Assembly (NCBI RefSeq): GCF_048569485.1
Contig: NC_134355.1
Location: forward strand, 558,540,142-558,604,141
Reading direction: 5' to 3'
Length of the DNA stretch: 64,000 bases
Source: Anomaloglossus baeobatrachus
Taxonomy: Eukaryota; Chordata; Amphibia; Anura; Aromobatidae
Under the pieces are notes generated by a model, which saw only the letters and a list, made by a program, of their open reading frames with translations, did not search any database and had not been told where the DNA came from. Shown one piece after another: positions 12,722 to 23,997 of this stretch. Each line of letters begins with the position of its first letter. Positions within the stretch are counted from its first letter, which is position 1. Both the position numbers and the translations under genes were made by a program.

Positions 12722-13433
12722 TGTCATGCTGTGTTCCTGCTTTGTACTTGGCGACATGGGTGTCATGGTGACTTGGGTGTCATGGCGACTTCAGACTCTG
12801 TTCACACTGCACAGTTTGACAAGCAACCTGAGGTCTCCTAGTTGTTCAGCCTGAGTCAGGCGTCAGCTGTTTTAGGTTCACTGCTCTTCAGTCTAGCAGG
12901 AGTTAATTCCTGCTGGATTGTGAACTGCTGCTAGGAGCTCAAGCTGCTAATGTCCATTCACAGCCGTATTCACTCTATAAGGTGCTGGATCCGGTTTCTC
13001 GTCGTCGAATATAGCTCAGCTTTGCTTCAGCGATACTAGTCCTTTCGTGGTGATCCAAAGCCTGTTGATATTTTGTGTGCTTTTCTTTGTGGTGTGGAAA
13101 TAACCCTGCTGTCAATTTATTTCCTCCCTATGTTTATTTCTTCCTGGGCACATATTATCTTTCCCCTGTGACTAATTGTAGTGTGTATGAGTTTGGTTTG
13201 TTTCCCCTGTGTGTGGTATTTGTGGGTTTTACTACTCTGGCTCCAGCCCTCTCCTGGGGTACGGGAGAAGAGGTGTAAGATCAGCATTCGGACAGGAGTT
13301 AGGGTTATGCTGGTAGTCCACACCTTGCTATCATTAAGCGTGCCTCTGGAATGAGGCACAGCGCAGGATCCCTAGTCTGAGGGCCAGCTTAGAAGTCCCT
13401 GCTTGCTTCACTTACCCTGACACTCCTGTGACA
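12722..13433 (+). mobile_element. Solo LTR, Ty3/Gypsy type (fossil)
   Basis: A 712-bp insertion bounded by TGTCATGCTG and CTCCTGTGACA, i.e. TGTCA/TGACA inverted ends. It splits unit 3 of the tandem array cleanly. It has no internal coding region, so it is best read as a solo LTR left after recombination. Its layout resembles the LTR ahead of the Gypsy fossil at 50.2 kb. No convincing target duplication was seen. The strand is inferred from this resemblance. Confidence 0.6.
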
Positions 13434-14236
13434 GATGTGCATCCAAACAATAATTTTCCACCACTTATGGGGTATCAGGAGTAATTGCACAACCAATTGT
13501 ATGATGCATTTTCTCCTGTTCCCCTTTTGGAAATGAAAAATTTGAAGCTAAAGCAATATTTTTGTTGGAAAAAGTAAAATTTACATTTTTTCCTTCCACA
13601 TTGCTTTAGTTACTGTGAAGCACCTAAAAAGGTTAATAAACTTCTTGGATGTGGTTTTGAGCAGTTGAGGGGTGCAGTTTTTAGAATCTTGTCACTTTTA
13701 GGTATTTTCTGTCACATAGACCGTCAGTCATTCAATTGTGATGTGGTCCCTAAAAAAAATTGATATAGTAACTTTTAGAATACAAAATAAAATAACAAGA
13801 AACACTCACCATGTCAAGTCCTTAGGTCATTTACCAGTTGTTCATATGTGTTGACAAAGGTGTGATGACATCAAAAGCTGCTTCAGAAGACTTTCTTAGT
13901 TCTATTGGAATATGGCCACATCCAGGTGCTTTGGTTTTTTTTGTACAGAACCTTTACGCAGCAATGACTTAGTAATTTAAGATGTTCAGTTCGCTATCAT
14001 TTCTAGTCTCTGTTTCTTCTCATATCACTGAGTCATTTTTGTAGAGGTGATCCTTGTATTCTTTCCATCTTTCCTTGATCTGTTCTGGCTCAGTTTGTTC
14101 CCATTGGCGTCTATCAACATTAAAATGGTCTTTGTATGTCTTTGATCTTTCAGTATGCCTTTCTGATCTGGTCATTCAGATGTTTGTTTTCTGTGTACAT
14201 GTCGTTTGGTAATAAAATACTTTGCTGTAAAAGTAA

Positions 14237-14456
14237 TGAAAAAAGTGTGTTTCAGCTCACCACCATAGGGTAAATTCCAAGAGGAGAACAAGGACAGTGC
14301 TCGCTGGATAGCGAAGACTGAAGGTAATCAAACAAAGTCGGATCCCCAGCACAAGACGTCCATAGAAAAATTCAGAAGTGTAAATAAAACTTCACATTTA
14401 TTTTAAGAATAATAATATTCTTAAAATAAATGTGAAGTTTTATTTACACTTCTCCG
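14237..14456. mobile_element. Short insertion with perfect hairpin, perhaps Penelope-like
   Basis: It interrupts the RTE linker sequence. A perfect hairpin of about 33 bp per arm (AGTGTAAATAAAACTTCACA at about 14376 and its inverse ending near 14452) surrounds a short AATAAT loop. The style (inverted terminal pieces, CCCCAGCACAAGACGTCC) resembles Penelope-like terminal repeats, but no ribozyme or coding sequence is present, so the family is a guess. Confidence 0.4.
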
Positions 14457-15046
14457 CCTTTGTTTGATTGCTATAAAAGTACTTTCTCTGCTCTCTTTAG
14501 TCTTTCACTGATGTTGTCTGCATCCTGCTTGTTATATTTTGCTTTTGCCATTTGTCTTTGTCTGCGTCATGCTTGTTATAATTTTGATTTTGAGGTTTGT
14601 TTTTGTTCAATGATCTTTAGGGTCTCTTTTTCTTGTTTATTGTCTTTCTAGCTTCGTCAGTGCTAAGTGTTTTGTATGTCTCCATAATTCCTCAGATTTT
14701 GTTTCTTCCATGTCAAGAGATATAAATTGATTTGCAGACCTTTTCCAAAATACTTCAGGTATGTTGGTCAAATCAAAGTTGGACAACCTGTTGTCTAGTC
14801 CTGTTGCGCAGCTTGACTTTAATCTTTGCTGTCAAAAGTTCATGATAACTTCCACAGTCAGCTCCTGGCTTTGTTTTCACAGTAATGATTGATGACCTCC
14901 ATCTTTGTCAAACACATATGTAGTTAATCTGTTTATTATAGGTCCCATTTTGTGATGTTCATGTGTAAAGTCTCCATTTGTGGTTTTAAAAAAGGTGTTC
15001 ATTGTGGACAGTTGATTTGTTGTACAAAAGTCAATTCGTTCACTAA

Positions 15047-16358
15047 AGGTGGCTTTACACACTGCAACATCGCAAACGACATCGCTGTAAGGTCACCGGT
15101 TTTGTGACGTTACAGCGACCTCCCCAGCGACATTGCAGTGTGTGAAACACATCAGCGACCTGGCCCCTGCTGTGAAGTTGTGATCGCTACAAATCGTTCA
15201 GGACCATTCTTTGGTCTTTTGTTTCCCGCTGTGCAGCATGATCGCTAGAAAATCTCAGTGTGTAAAGGGGACTTTACAGCGACTCCGCGGCTCTGTCTGT
15301 GTAGCGTCCTGATTAGCTGAAGGATTCACCGGTGACCGCTAATCCCCCGAGTGACTGAAGTGTCCCCTCCTCTCTCATACTCACCGATCCCCGATCACCG
15401 GCGCTGCACGGCGTTCACACTGCTCCAGCGGCTTTTCCTTTTTTGAAAAAGCCGGCTGCTCATTAAACAATCTCGTATTCCCTGCTTTTCCCCGCCCACC
15501 GGCAAATATGATTGGTTGCAGTGAGACACGCCCACAGGCTGAGTGACAGCTGTGTCACTGCACCCAATCACAGCAGCCGGTGGGCGTGTCTATACTGTGC
15601 AGTAAAATAAATAAAGGTGAGCGGCTGTGTCTTCTGCTGCTCCTGTCACCTGCATGCAGCAGAGCTGGATGAGACGTTGGAGGACCGTGGATTACGCCGG
15701 ACATGGAGGGCTTTGTTGTGGGTAATAAATTGGTAATGAGGGAATTTGTTAGTGTTTTTTATTTCTAATAAAGGATTTTTCAGGTGTGTGTTTTTTAACT
15801 GTAATTTACAGATTAATCATGGAAGGTATCTCGGGGTGACGCCTGACATGATTAATCTAGGACTTATTGTCAGCTATGGGCTCCTTATTACCCCGATTTG
15901 CCAATGCACCAGGGCAAATCGGGAAGAGCCGGGTACAGTCCCAGAACTGTCGCATCTAATGTATGCGGCAATTCTGGGCGTCTGCTGACTGATATTGTTA
16001 GGCTGGGGAGCTCCCCATAACGTGGGGCTCCCCATCCTGAGAATACCAGCCTGCAGCCGTATGGCTTTATCTGGCTGGTGTTAAAATAGGGGGGGACCGC
16101 ACGCCGGATTTTTTAATTATTTATTTATTTACACGGCACACAGACAGAGCCGCGCGGCATTAAATGAAGTCGGGTGAAGTTCACCTGCTTTTTTGACACG
16201 TCCCCAACGACCAGCTAATCGCTCTGCAGTTCCGGATCGCTGTTAGGTCGTTGGCCAGGTCTGCCTGTTTGACAGCTCACCAGAGACTTTGTAGCGATCC
16301 CGGCTAGGTTGAGATCGCAGGTTGGATCGCTAGAAAGTCTCAGTGTGTAAACCCAGCT
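15047..16358. mobile_element. Harbinger-like MITE, 1.3 kb, inside the RTE
   Basis: The ends are AGGTGGCTTTACACACTG and CAGTGTGTAAACCCAGCT, inverted. TAA precedes the left end and TCA follows the right one, a slightly mutated 3-bp duplication. It splits the RTE endonuclease frame. Its centre (about 15640-16110) has the shared module: GGATTACGCCGGA, TAATAAAGGATTTTTC, a GATTAATCATG hairpin and CCTGAGAATACCAGCC. Confidence 0.75.
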
Positions 16359-16435
16359 TCAGTCTAAAGTTTCCAACAAGGATTCCATGTTATGTGGCCT
16401 ACTTTTGCATTCAAGTCTCCCATTATAGAGGGTAA

Positions 16436-17393
16436 AGGCCCCGTCACACTAAGCAACATCGCTAGCAACATCGCTGCTAACGAACAACTTTTGTGACGTA
16501 ACAGCGATGTTGCTAGCGATGTTGCTGTGTGTGACATCCAGCAACAACCTGGTCCCTGCTGTGAGGTTGTTGGTTGTTGCTGAATGGCCTGGGCCATTTT
16601 TTAGTTGTTGCTGTCCCGCTGTGAAGCACAGATCGCTGTGTGTGACAGCGAGACAGCAACAACTAAATGTGCAGGCAGCAGGAGCCGGCTTCTGCGGAGG
16701 CTGGTAACCACGGTAAACAGCGGGTAACCAAGAAGCCCTGTCCTTGGTTACCCGATATTTACCTTCGTTACCAGCCTCCTCCGCTCTCACTGTCAGTGCC
16801 GGCTCCTGCTCCTTGCACGTGTAGCAGAGTACACATCGGGTAATTAACCCCATGTGTACTGTAGCTAGGAGAGCAGAGAGACAGCACTAAGCAGTGTGCG
16901 CGGCTCCCTGCTCTCTGCACATGTAGCTGCAGCACACATCGGGTAATTAACCCAATGTGTGCTGTAGCTAGGAGAGCAGGGAGCCAGCGGTAAGCAGTGT
17001 GCACTGCTCCCTGCTCTGTGCACATGTAGCTGCAGCACACATCGGGTAATTAACCCGATGTGTGCTGTAACTAGGAGAGCAGGGAGCCAGCGCTAAGCGG
17101 TGTACGCTGCTCCCTGCACGTGTAGCTGCGTGCGCTGGTAACCAAGGTAAATATCGGGTTGGTTACCCGATATTTACCTTAGTTACCAAGCGCAGCATCT
17201 TCCACGCGGCGCTGCTGGCTGGGGGCTGGTCGCTGGTTGCTGGTGAGCTCACCAGCAACTCGTGTAGCGACGCTCCAGCGATCCCTGCCAGGTCAGGTTG
17301 CTCACCAGCAACCTCCTAGCAACTTACCAGCGATCCCTATCAGGTTGGATCGTTGTTGGGATCGCTGGTAAGTTGTTTAGTGTGACTGGGCCT
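16436..17393. mobile_element. Harbinger-like MITE, 958 bp, TAA duplication
   Basis: The ends are AGGCCCCGTCACACTAAG and TTAGTGTGACTGGGCCT, inverted. A direct TAA is at 16433-16435 and 17394-17396. Inside are about three tandem copies of a 112-bp unit (words CATCGGGTAATTAACCC and CTAGGAGAGCAGGGAGCC, about 16820-17090), and TATTTACC hairpins. A second, shorter member is at 61551-62284. It has no coding capacity. Confidence 0.85.
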
Positions 17394-18204
17394 TAAGTCT
17401 TGTTTTGTCGATTTCTTTTTCAACTTGATTGTAGAATAGTTCAATGTCCTTCTCCTCTGCATCTGTTGTTGGTATGTAGACTTGTGTAACTGTGGCATGG
17501 ATTGTCATTCCTTGTAGTTGTATCGAGATGACTATTACTGACTGCACGGTACTTCAGGACAGTGATGGCCAATTTTTATTTGAGTCTAAAAGCGACACAA
17601 TTTGTTCTTGGTTATCACTGCCAGAATAATAAACCCAATGTTCGTTTAACTGGAAATGTCCAGATTGTGTCCATGTCATTTCGCTAAATCCGAGTAATTT
17701 GAGTCTTGTTCTGTCCATTTCAGCTTTCATGATGTCGAGTTAGCATTGGTTCATGGTTCATACATTCCAAATTCTGAATCTTATTATATCTTTGCAGCTT
17801 TCAATCTTCCCTTTCAACCAAGCGATATCAGCACCAAGATGTCCTTGCGGCTTTGATCCTGGAGCGTCATGAGACTTGATCATACTCACGGCGACCATTG
17901 GCTTTTCCCCAGTGGCTTATTGAGTGCCTTCAACCTAGGGGTTCATTTTCCAGTACCATATCAAATTCCTTTAGTTGTACTCTCCATCAACTGTTCTTGG
18001 CATAATACGGAAGCAAGATTGCCAGGCCTTTCTTCCGCGTAGCAATGTGGCTCCCATGAAGGAGCTACACTGAATCAGAGTTGTATGTTGTCAATACAAA
18101 CCACCTCATTGTGCAATATCGTGCTGCAGATGCAGGCACTGAGCAGTATGCTTAGTTTGGTACCTCAGTTGAAACCTGAGCCCCTGGGGTGTCCATGGTG
18201 GCAA

Positions 18205-18645
18205 AAACATCAAATACATAATTTAGGCATCAAATACACAATACAGACAACAACAAAAAAAAAGTGTCAAATGCACAATATACACAACAAATGCACAATT
18301 TGGACATCAAATAATACAAACCAATACCCAATGCAAACAGAAAATACAAAATATAGACATTCGATATATAACGCACTCAAATACACAATTTGCTTAACAA
18401 ATCCACAATACACACATCAAATACACAATACAGACATTAAATACACAATACATACATCAAGTACACAATATAGACATGAAATAAATTCAGACATTAACTA
18501 TGCAATAACACATCAAATACACATAATAAATACACAGCAAATACACAATTCAGACAAAATACACAGTACAGACATCACAAACAATACAGACATTAAACAC
18601 ACAATAGAGACAAACAATACACAATTCAGACAACAAATACCCTGT
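18205..18645. repeat. ACA-rich degenerate minisatellite
   Basis: About 440 bases of imperfect units near 20 bp built on AAATACACAATACAGACATC. They produce an artificial open frame rich in Thr, Ile, His and Gln that is not a gene. Confidence 0.85.
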
Positions 18646-19443
18646 AAAACATAACTATTACTAGACAAGTTATTATGCTTGTTTATATACTTGATTATAT
18701 AGCAGTATCTTATTCCTCAACGTTTTTACAGACATCATCACTGTCAACAATGGGGCTCGCAATTAATTTTTAAAAACAGGTTAAATTTTATTTACCAACC
18801 AAATTACAGTCAGAAACATAAACAACACACAGATTATATAACAGTGCACCCATAGTACATGCCCTACAAAGTTTTAAGACACAAAGTATGTATTAATTTT
18901 CAATGCGCTACCCATAACAGATTAACCCAATGTTGTTAGTAACCATATGCGCTCCAGCAGCACACAAATCCCCCCACTCCAGTAGATTTATCGTCCGGAT
19001 AAGAGAAGGGCCTGGTCGTCTGCACTATCTTTCAGCAGTGCCGAGGAGAGAAGACCCGGAGTATCCAACCACACCCCCCAAAGCTTATAGAGCTTATTTA
19101 ATGCGTTTCTTTAAAGGTATACTCCCCTCTCCAGCCAAAGTATAGCGTTTACTCTTACCCTAAGATCCCCGATAGCCGGAGGAGCCAAATCCAGCCAGTG
19201 GTAGGCCAACAGTTTCCTGGTATAAGAGACACACAATACCGGGGGCTCGCTATCTAATTTTTTTCATCTGTATGTCTTTGAACAAGTTCTGTAACACGCT
19301 GTTACTTTCTTTATTAAAAATTCATGGACTTCTTCACTTTAATTGCATATATAATCACACTGTGACCCCCTGGGAATTACATAGCTTTATTTTGTCTATG
19401 TCTAATCATACTTAAAAAGTATCAACCAAGTCGGGGTTTAGGC
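18646..19443. other. Unclassified DNA
   Basis: No gene or known family recognised. Similar words GGGGCTCGCAATTAATTTTT (about 18752) and GGGGGCTCGCTATCTAATTT (about 19241) occur about 490 bases apart in the same orientation and may mark a diverged direct repeat. Confidence 0.3.
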
Positions 19444-19446
19444 TTA

Positions 19447-20044
19447 GGCTAAGTTCACACATCCTGTGTTTTGCATCAGTCACAATCCGTCGCCTTGGGG
19501 AATTACGGTAACCTGCAAAATATTTTGCAGGAATCCTGTATTTCCCCATAGACTTCTATTAGCGACGGATTGCGACTGATGACCCCGCGTTGCATCCGCT
19601 GCGTCGCGGTCCGTCGTTTTTGACTGACCGCCGAGCGGGGAGCAACGCAGAATGTAACGTTTTTCGGGCCGTCAAAATTAACGCGCCGCGCAGGAATCCG
19701 TCGCCATCCGTCAAGCTTGTAATGCATGTCTATGGTGCTGGATTCCGTCGTAATCCGTCTTACAACGGAATCCAGCGCAGGATTCCGTCATGCTCTACTG
19801 AGCATGCCCAGCATGCTTGGCACGCCCACTGGGCTGTCCCAAACACAGACGGATCATGACTGATCCGTCAAAAAACGGACGCACAGCGGATGTAACGGAC
19901 GCAACTGATCCGTTTTTTCACAGGATTCCTGTGAAAGGAATCCTGTGAAAAACACATCAGTTGCATCAGTTGACATCTTGAAAATGACTGATCCGTTGCT
20001 GACGGACCTGACGGATTGAAAACACAGGATGTGTGAACTTAGCC
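19447..20044. mobile_element. Harbinger-like MITE, 598 bp, TTA duplication
   Basis: The ends are GGCTAAGTTCACACATCC and GGATGTGTGAACTTAGCC, inverted over at least 25 bp. TTA lies at 19444-19446 and 20045-20047. The interior is rich in repeated GGATTCCGTC/GACGGATT words that pair with one another. It is non-coding. Confidence 0.85.
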
Positions 20045-20374
20045 TTAGAAAAAAACCCAAAAGAAAACCAAGGCTGCTTGATAATAAAAGGTGTTGTCTT
20101 AACATGATAAAAGGTTAAAATTTCAAAGTGATTTTAAAAAAAGGCAACTTTTCAATTTATCTCCTTTCTCATTGCATAAAGTAATGGTCACCAGCCACTA
20201 TCAAAGGTGGCCAGTCTCCTTGGCAATCAGCGCCACTTTAGCAAGCTCTGTTCCAGCTCTAAAGCTTGCCGGATCCATGTCAACTTAATTGTCCCTGCAC
20301 TCCTCTGATGCTACAGGAGCAAAGGTGCCTCTACTTGCAACATTGAAGAGTGCAAAGTTTGGACAAGTGGCTAA
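20045..20374. other. No feature recognised
   Basis: An ordinary mixed-composition stretch between two MITEs; I see no gene or element end in it. Confidence 0.4.
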
Positions 20375-20935
20375 AGGGGGCTTTACACGCTACGATATCG
20401 TTAATGTTTTATCGTCGGGGTCACGTTGTTAGTGACGCACATCCGGCGTCATTAACGATATCGCAGCGTGTGATACTTACCAGCAACCTTAAGCGACCTC
20501 AAAAATGGTGAAAATCGTTCACCATGGAGAGGTCGTCCCAAAACCAAAAATCGGTAATGGTTGATTATCGATGTGGTTCGTCGCTCCTGTGGCAGCACAC
20601 ATCGCTGTGTGTGACACCGCAGGAGCGAGGAACGTCTCCTTACCTGCCGCCGGCCACAATGCGGAAGGAAGGAGGTGGGCAGGATGTTACGTCCCGCTCA
20701 TCTCCGCCCCTCCGCTTTGATTGGCCGGCCGCTTAGTGACGTCGCTGTGATGCCGAACGTCCCTCCCCCTTGAGGGAGGGATTGTTCGGCAGTCACAGCG
20801 ACGACGACGACCATGTAAGTGCGTGTGACGCTGCGGTAGTGATACACACGATATCGCACACACGACGGGGGTTGGTGCTTACACGCTCAATATCGCTAGC
20901 AATTGCTAGCGATGTCGAAGCGTGTAAAGCCCGCT
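20375..20935. mobile_element. Harbinger-like MITE, 561 bp (family copy 1 of 3)
   Basis: The ends are AGGGGGCTTTACACGCTA and AGCGTGTAAAGCCCGCT, inverted. The flanks are TAA on the left and TTA on the right, close to a 3-bp duplication. The interior has ATCGCTGTGTGTGAC, GCAGGAGCGA and a TCTCCGCCCCTCCGC block, all shared with the copies at 33872-34459 and 47702-48284, which lie in the opposite orientation. It is non-coding. Confidence 0.8.
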
Positions 20936-21414
20936 TTAGTCATGCCACCGTCCTGAATTGTTATTCCTCAGTAGTGTACTAACCCCGCGCAATCAGGAAG
21001 TCAGGGAGGTAGAGGAGTAGTGCGCTCCTGAAGATTGATCTTAATATTGTCTGAGCAGTCTTTGGCATGAGGAAGCAGAATGGAGCTGGCTACATTCCCA
21101 GGACAGAGGATAAGTGGAAGTGCCACTGGGTGATAACTTTATGAGATGGAAATAATTATGTTTAGTAAATGGTTATAAACTTGATCACAGAGGAGACCAG
21201 TGCCACCAGGAGATTAAATTTCCCTTCATGACAGCACTATACAGGCAGCTGATCATGTCAGCCTGTATCTTGCCTATAGACCAACAGGCAGACACAACTT
21301 GCTGTGGTATGTAGGGAACAATTCTGTGTTGGTATTGCTACTAATGTTTTATTATGGGATCATTAGGTGTTCATAAAATAGAATAATGCCTATAACAGAT
21401 GTATATTAGAGAAT
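20936..21414. other. No feature recognised
   Basis: Mixed-composition DNA between a MITE and the Tc1 element. No support for a gene. Confidence 0.4.
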
Positions 21415-21779
21415 TACAGTGCCTTGCGAAAGTATTCGGCCCCCTTGAATTTTTTAACCTTTTCTCACATTTCAGGCTTCAAACATAAAGATAACAATTT
21501 TAATGTTATGGTGAAGAATTAACAAGTGGAACACAATTGTGAAGTTGAACGAAATATATTGCTTATTTTAAACTTTTGTAAAAAAGAATAAACTGAAAAT
21601 TGGGGCGTGCAATATTATTCGGCCCCTTTACATTCAGTGCAGCAAACTCACTCCAGAAGTTCATTATGGATCTCTGAATGATCCAATGTTGTCCTAAATG
21701 ACTGATGATGATAAATATAAGCCACCTGTGTTTAATCAAGTCTCCGTATAAATGCACCTGCTCTGTGATAGTCTCAGTG

Positions 21780-21984
21780 TGAGGGGCACTGCAGCCAGAA
21801 ACTTGAGATGCTGCCCCCTGACTGCTGGCCCCTATGCATGTTTAAATAGAGGTCTCCCCCTAGAAAGATACTGACCTGCCGCCCCCGCCTCCTGTGGTGT
21901 GACTGGCCTAAGCCCCGCCTCCTGGATACATATCACTGTGCTGCCCAGCTTCCGGCCTCTCTGCTGCAGGACCCGGACCTGTTT
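21780..21984. repeat. Split repeat A1
   Basis: Starts TGAGGGGCACTGCAGCC and ends GACCCGGACCTGTTT. It matches A2 at 27066-27271 with only about two differences. Confidence 0.9.
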
Positions 21985-22034
21985 GGGCAGCCGGACACAG
22001 GGACCCGCTTCAGGAGGCGGTAAGAGAGGTATCA

Positions 22035-22318
22035 GCAGGGAGGGATGCGACCTGCTCACGGTGCTTTAGCTGTGAGCGGCTCCCTCCCTGCTGAGGCACA
22101 AGCGACATGTGCCGACGAGCGGCGTTCTGAGGGAACTACCCGCCCGCCGGTCAGCTTGTGCTCGCTGTCAGTCACCCCCATCAGCAGGGAGGGAAGCGTC
22201 CTACTCACAGCGCTGTTAGTTGTGAGCGGCTCCCTCCCTGCTGAGGCTCAAGCTATGTGCGCCGGCGAGCGGCGTTCTGAGGGAACTACCCGCTCGCCGG
22301 TCAGCTTGAGCCGCCATT
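22035..22318. repeat. Tandem duplication of about 145 bp
   Basis: Two adjacent copies share CAGCAGGGAGGGA, GTGAGCGGCTCCCTCCCTGC, GAGCGGCGTTCTGAGGGAAC and CGCCGGTCAGCTTG. Each can also fold, because CAGCAGGGAGGGA pairs with TCCCTCCCTGCTG. It lies next to A1 inside the split-repeat element. Confidence 0.8.
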
Positions 22319-22425
22319 AAGTTTGAAAAAGAGCGCTTCGCGCTCTTTGTCTTTGGCCCCGCCCACCCGCCGCCCAGCCACCGCCGCCCAGCCACCACCG
22401 CCAGTACTGAGGAGGAGCAGGGTAG

Positions 22426-22721
22426 GGCTGTGTGCGCTCTGCACGGCACCTAAAAGGTGCGCTTCAGAGCGCAGCTGAAAAGCTCCGTTCTGAGGCGCAT
22501 GGCGCCGGCAGAGAACGTGCGCTCTGCCTGCAGCTCCTGCCATAGACAGAGCAGGAGCTGCCGGCAGAGCGCACGGAAGAAGTGACATGTCACTTCTTAG
22601 AACACAGCGATTCGGGCAGCAGCTGAATCGCTGCGTTCTAATATGCCACGTGCGCACGGCCCCTGCACAGTCTCCATAGACTGTGCAGGGGACGCAGGAC
22701 GCATGAATTACGCACACAGCC
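22426..22721. mobile_element. Harbinger-like MITE, about 296 bp
   Basis: The ends are GGCTGTGTGCGC and GCGCACACAGCC-like (right end CGCACACAGCC), inverted, with TAG on the left and TAA on the right. It shares GCAGCTGAAAAGCTCCGTTC with the MITE at 46271-46580 and is the same family. It is inserted within the split-repeat element. Confidence 0.75.
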
Positions 22722-23739
22722 TAATTGAAGTGCAGACTCAGTGCAGTCTCTGTCACAGCGCAGGTTGGAGGCACTGTAGTGGGGAATGTAGTATGCAGGC
22801 ACTAACCTGCAAGAGTTCAAAACGCCCCATCCCACACACACTGAACCTCCCCTCCCCTCCGTTTGTATGCCCCAGAATGCCAAGGGGGCTAGCTTGGGAA
22901 TGAACCAGGGACCATGTGGGTCTCCCAGTGAGCGGGCGGGTTAAGGGATACTGTTAGGACTTCTATGTTCAAATTGAGGGGGGCGGGTAGTGAACATGTG
23001 CAAGAAGCAACAGTCAGCAGGTGGCATGTTTCCCTCCTGCTGATACCCCACCTACACCAAGCCCCCTCCCAGGCCAAAACACACCCCATTTGACATTATG
23101 CAATGGTGACTGTTAACAGCCCCTCCCCGTTGTCACACAGTGGGTTTCAGCATGTTAGACCATCGCGATGTACAGTCATGTGCAGGGGCCACGGTAGCAA
23201 GCTATGGCATGGGTAGCCACCATGTCCGGAGTCTGTCATCTTCACCCTTGGATCGGTGTGAGCGTCGTCGTAGCAGGCGTTACGTGGGTAGAGCTAGATC
23301 CAGTCGTCTAGGGGGGTGGGCGTCACATTTGTGCCCCCCCCCCTTCTCCTTCAGACTAAGCTCTGGTGAGGTCCCATGGGGGGATGAGGAGCATCTGAGT
23401 GTGCTTTGGTCTGGACAGCGGCCAGGTGAGTACCCTGATGGGGAGTGCGGGGTGGGATAAGTGCCCCTAGGGAGGATAACGTGATGTCACAGGTAACAGT
23501 CTTCCCGCCCAGCTCTACATGTTGTCACTAAGTTATTTATAACAAACAATGTTATTGGTGCTGAGGGAATCGCCCTCCCCCTTTTCTGTTAAAAGCTGTG
23601 ATGGTATCTAGCATTCCTACCCCTTGTAGACAGCATTCCACAATCTACCTGCTCTAACTGTAAAGAAGCCTTCCCTATTTCGGAGGATTAAGTCTGGTGC
23701 CAGTTTATTTATATTGACCACACGGGTATTTATACAAAT
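22722..23739. other. Interior of split-repeat element, no domain seen
   Basis: GC-rich to mixed sequence with a G-run and a C-run near 23311-23342. The short frames show no known domain. Confidence 0.35.
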
Positions 23740-23990
23740 TATTATTATTTATTATAGCGCCATATAATTCATGGCGCTTTACATGTGAAAGGGGTTTACA
23801 TAATACGTACCAGTATAATAATCATAAACCATACAAGGCACAGACTGGTACAGGAGGAGAGAGGACCCGGCCCGCGAGGGCTCACAGTCTACAAGGGATA
23901 GGTGAGGATACAGTAGATGAGGGTAGAGCTGATTGTGCGGCGCTGTATCAGACTGAGGGTTACGGCAGATTGTAGGCTTGTCGGAAGAGG
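23740..23990 (-). mobile_element. L2-clade LINE 3' end, 5'-truncated
   Basis: Reverse complement of the 3' end seen at 11.8-12.0 kb: an ATTATT tail, the GCGCCAT...ATGGCG hairpin, CCCGCGAGGGCTCACAGTCT, and the coding end (CTTCCGACAAGCCTAC on the minus strand). TACAAAT lies at 23733-23739 and 23991-23997, a 7-bp target duplication like that of the other L2 copy. Confidence 0.85.
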
Positions 23991-23997
23991 TACAAAT

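Larger units (their letters stand above)
10855..13800. repeat. Diverged tandem array, units of about 370 bp, interrupted
   Basis: At least four units recur in the same orientation, starting near 10855, 12067, 12433 and 13506. Each carries the same order of words: CTTGTAAAAAT with a GGGGCTAA-type block, an A/T stretch, CTGTGAAGCA, GGGTCAC, CATCAGGGGC or CATCAGGTGC, GACATGGC, GAGCC, and CATTTTCTAC at the unit end. The hAT-type MITE at 11227-12066 sits between units 1 and 2, and the LTR at 12722-13433 sits inside unit 3. No coding sequence is visible. It could be a satellite or the tandem-repeat interior of a larger element. Confidence 0.7.
13800..17960 (-). pseudogene. RTE endonuclease/RT protein remnant
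   Basis: Coding remnant of the RTE element described in the overlapping entry, visible only as short frames between stops and foreign insertions. The endonuclease domain is recognisable from its WNV start to the SDH-type block, which here reads CGSYHEL with a tyrosine where the family has aspartate. Only the first RT block (KAPGC...IPIEL) is left of the polymerase. In the family this protein nicks target DNA and reverse-transcribes the element RNA; this copy cannot. Confidence 0.8.
13795..18060 (-). mobile_element. RTE-clade LINE, 5' part, cut by three insertions
   Basis: Reading the minus strand from 18060 down gives endonuclease pieces in order: WNV...TMNQ near 17750; SGHFQLNEHWVYYSG near 17620; VTQVYIPTTDAEEKD near 17470; MGDLNAKVG near 16420; FCTTNQLSTMNTFF near 15020; CGSYHELLTAKIKVKL near 14830. 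The pre-RT linker follows, with ERWKEYKDHLYK near 14050 and KAPGCGHIPIEL near 13915. This order matches BovB-like RTE proteins. Later insertions lie at 14237-14456, 15047-16358 and 16436-17393. The palm region of the polymerase is missing beyond 13795. Many stops make it inactive. Confidence 0.85.

Noticed and set aside
16364-17040. Minus-strand frames rich in Gln, Ala, Cys
   Set aside because: They lie in the MITE; only the MGDLNAKVG piece at its edge is real RTE coding remnant.
18085-18654. 189-codon frame rich in Thr, Ile, His
   Set aside because: Product of the ACA-rich minisatellite, no domain.
22045-22903. GC-rich frames suggesting a CpG-island first exon
   Set aside because: Explained by a tandem duplication and a MITE; no splice-consistent or conserved protein.
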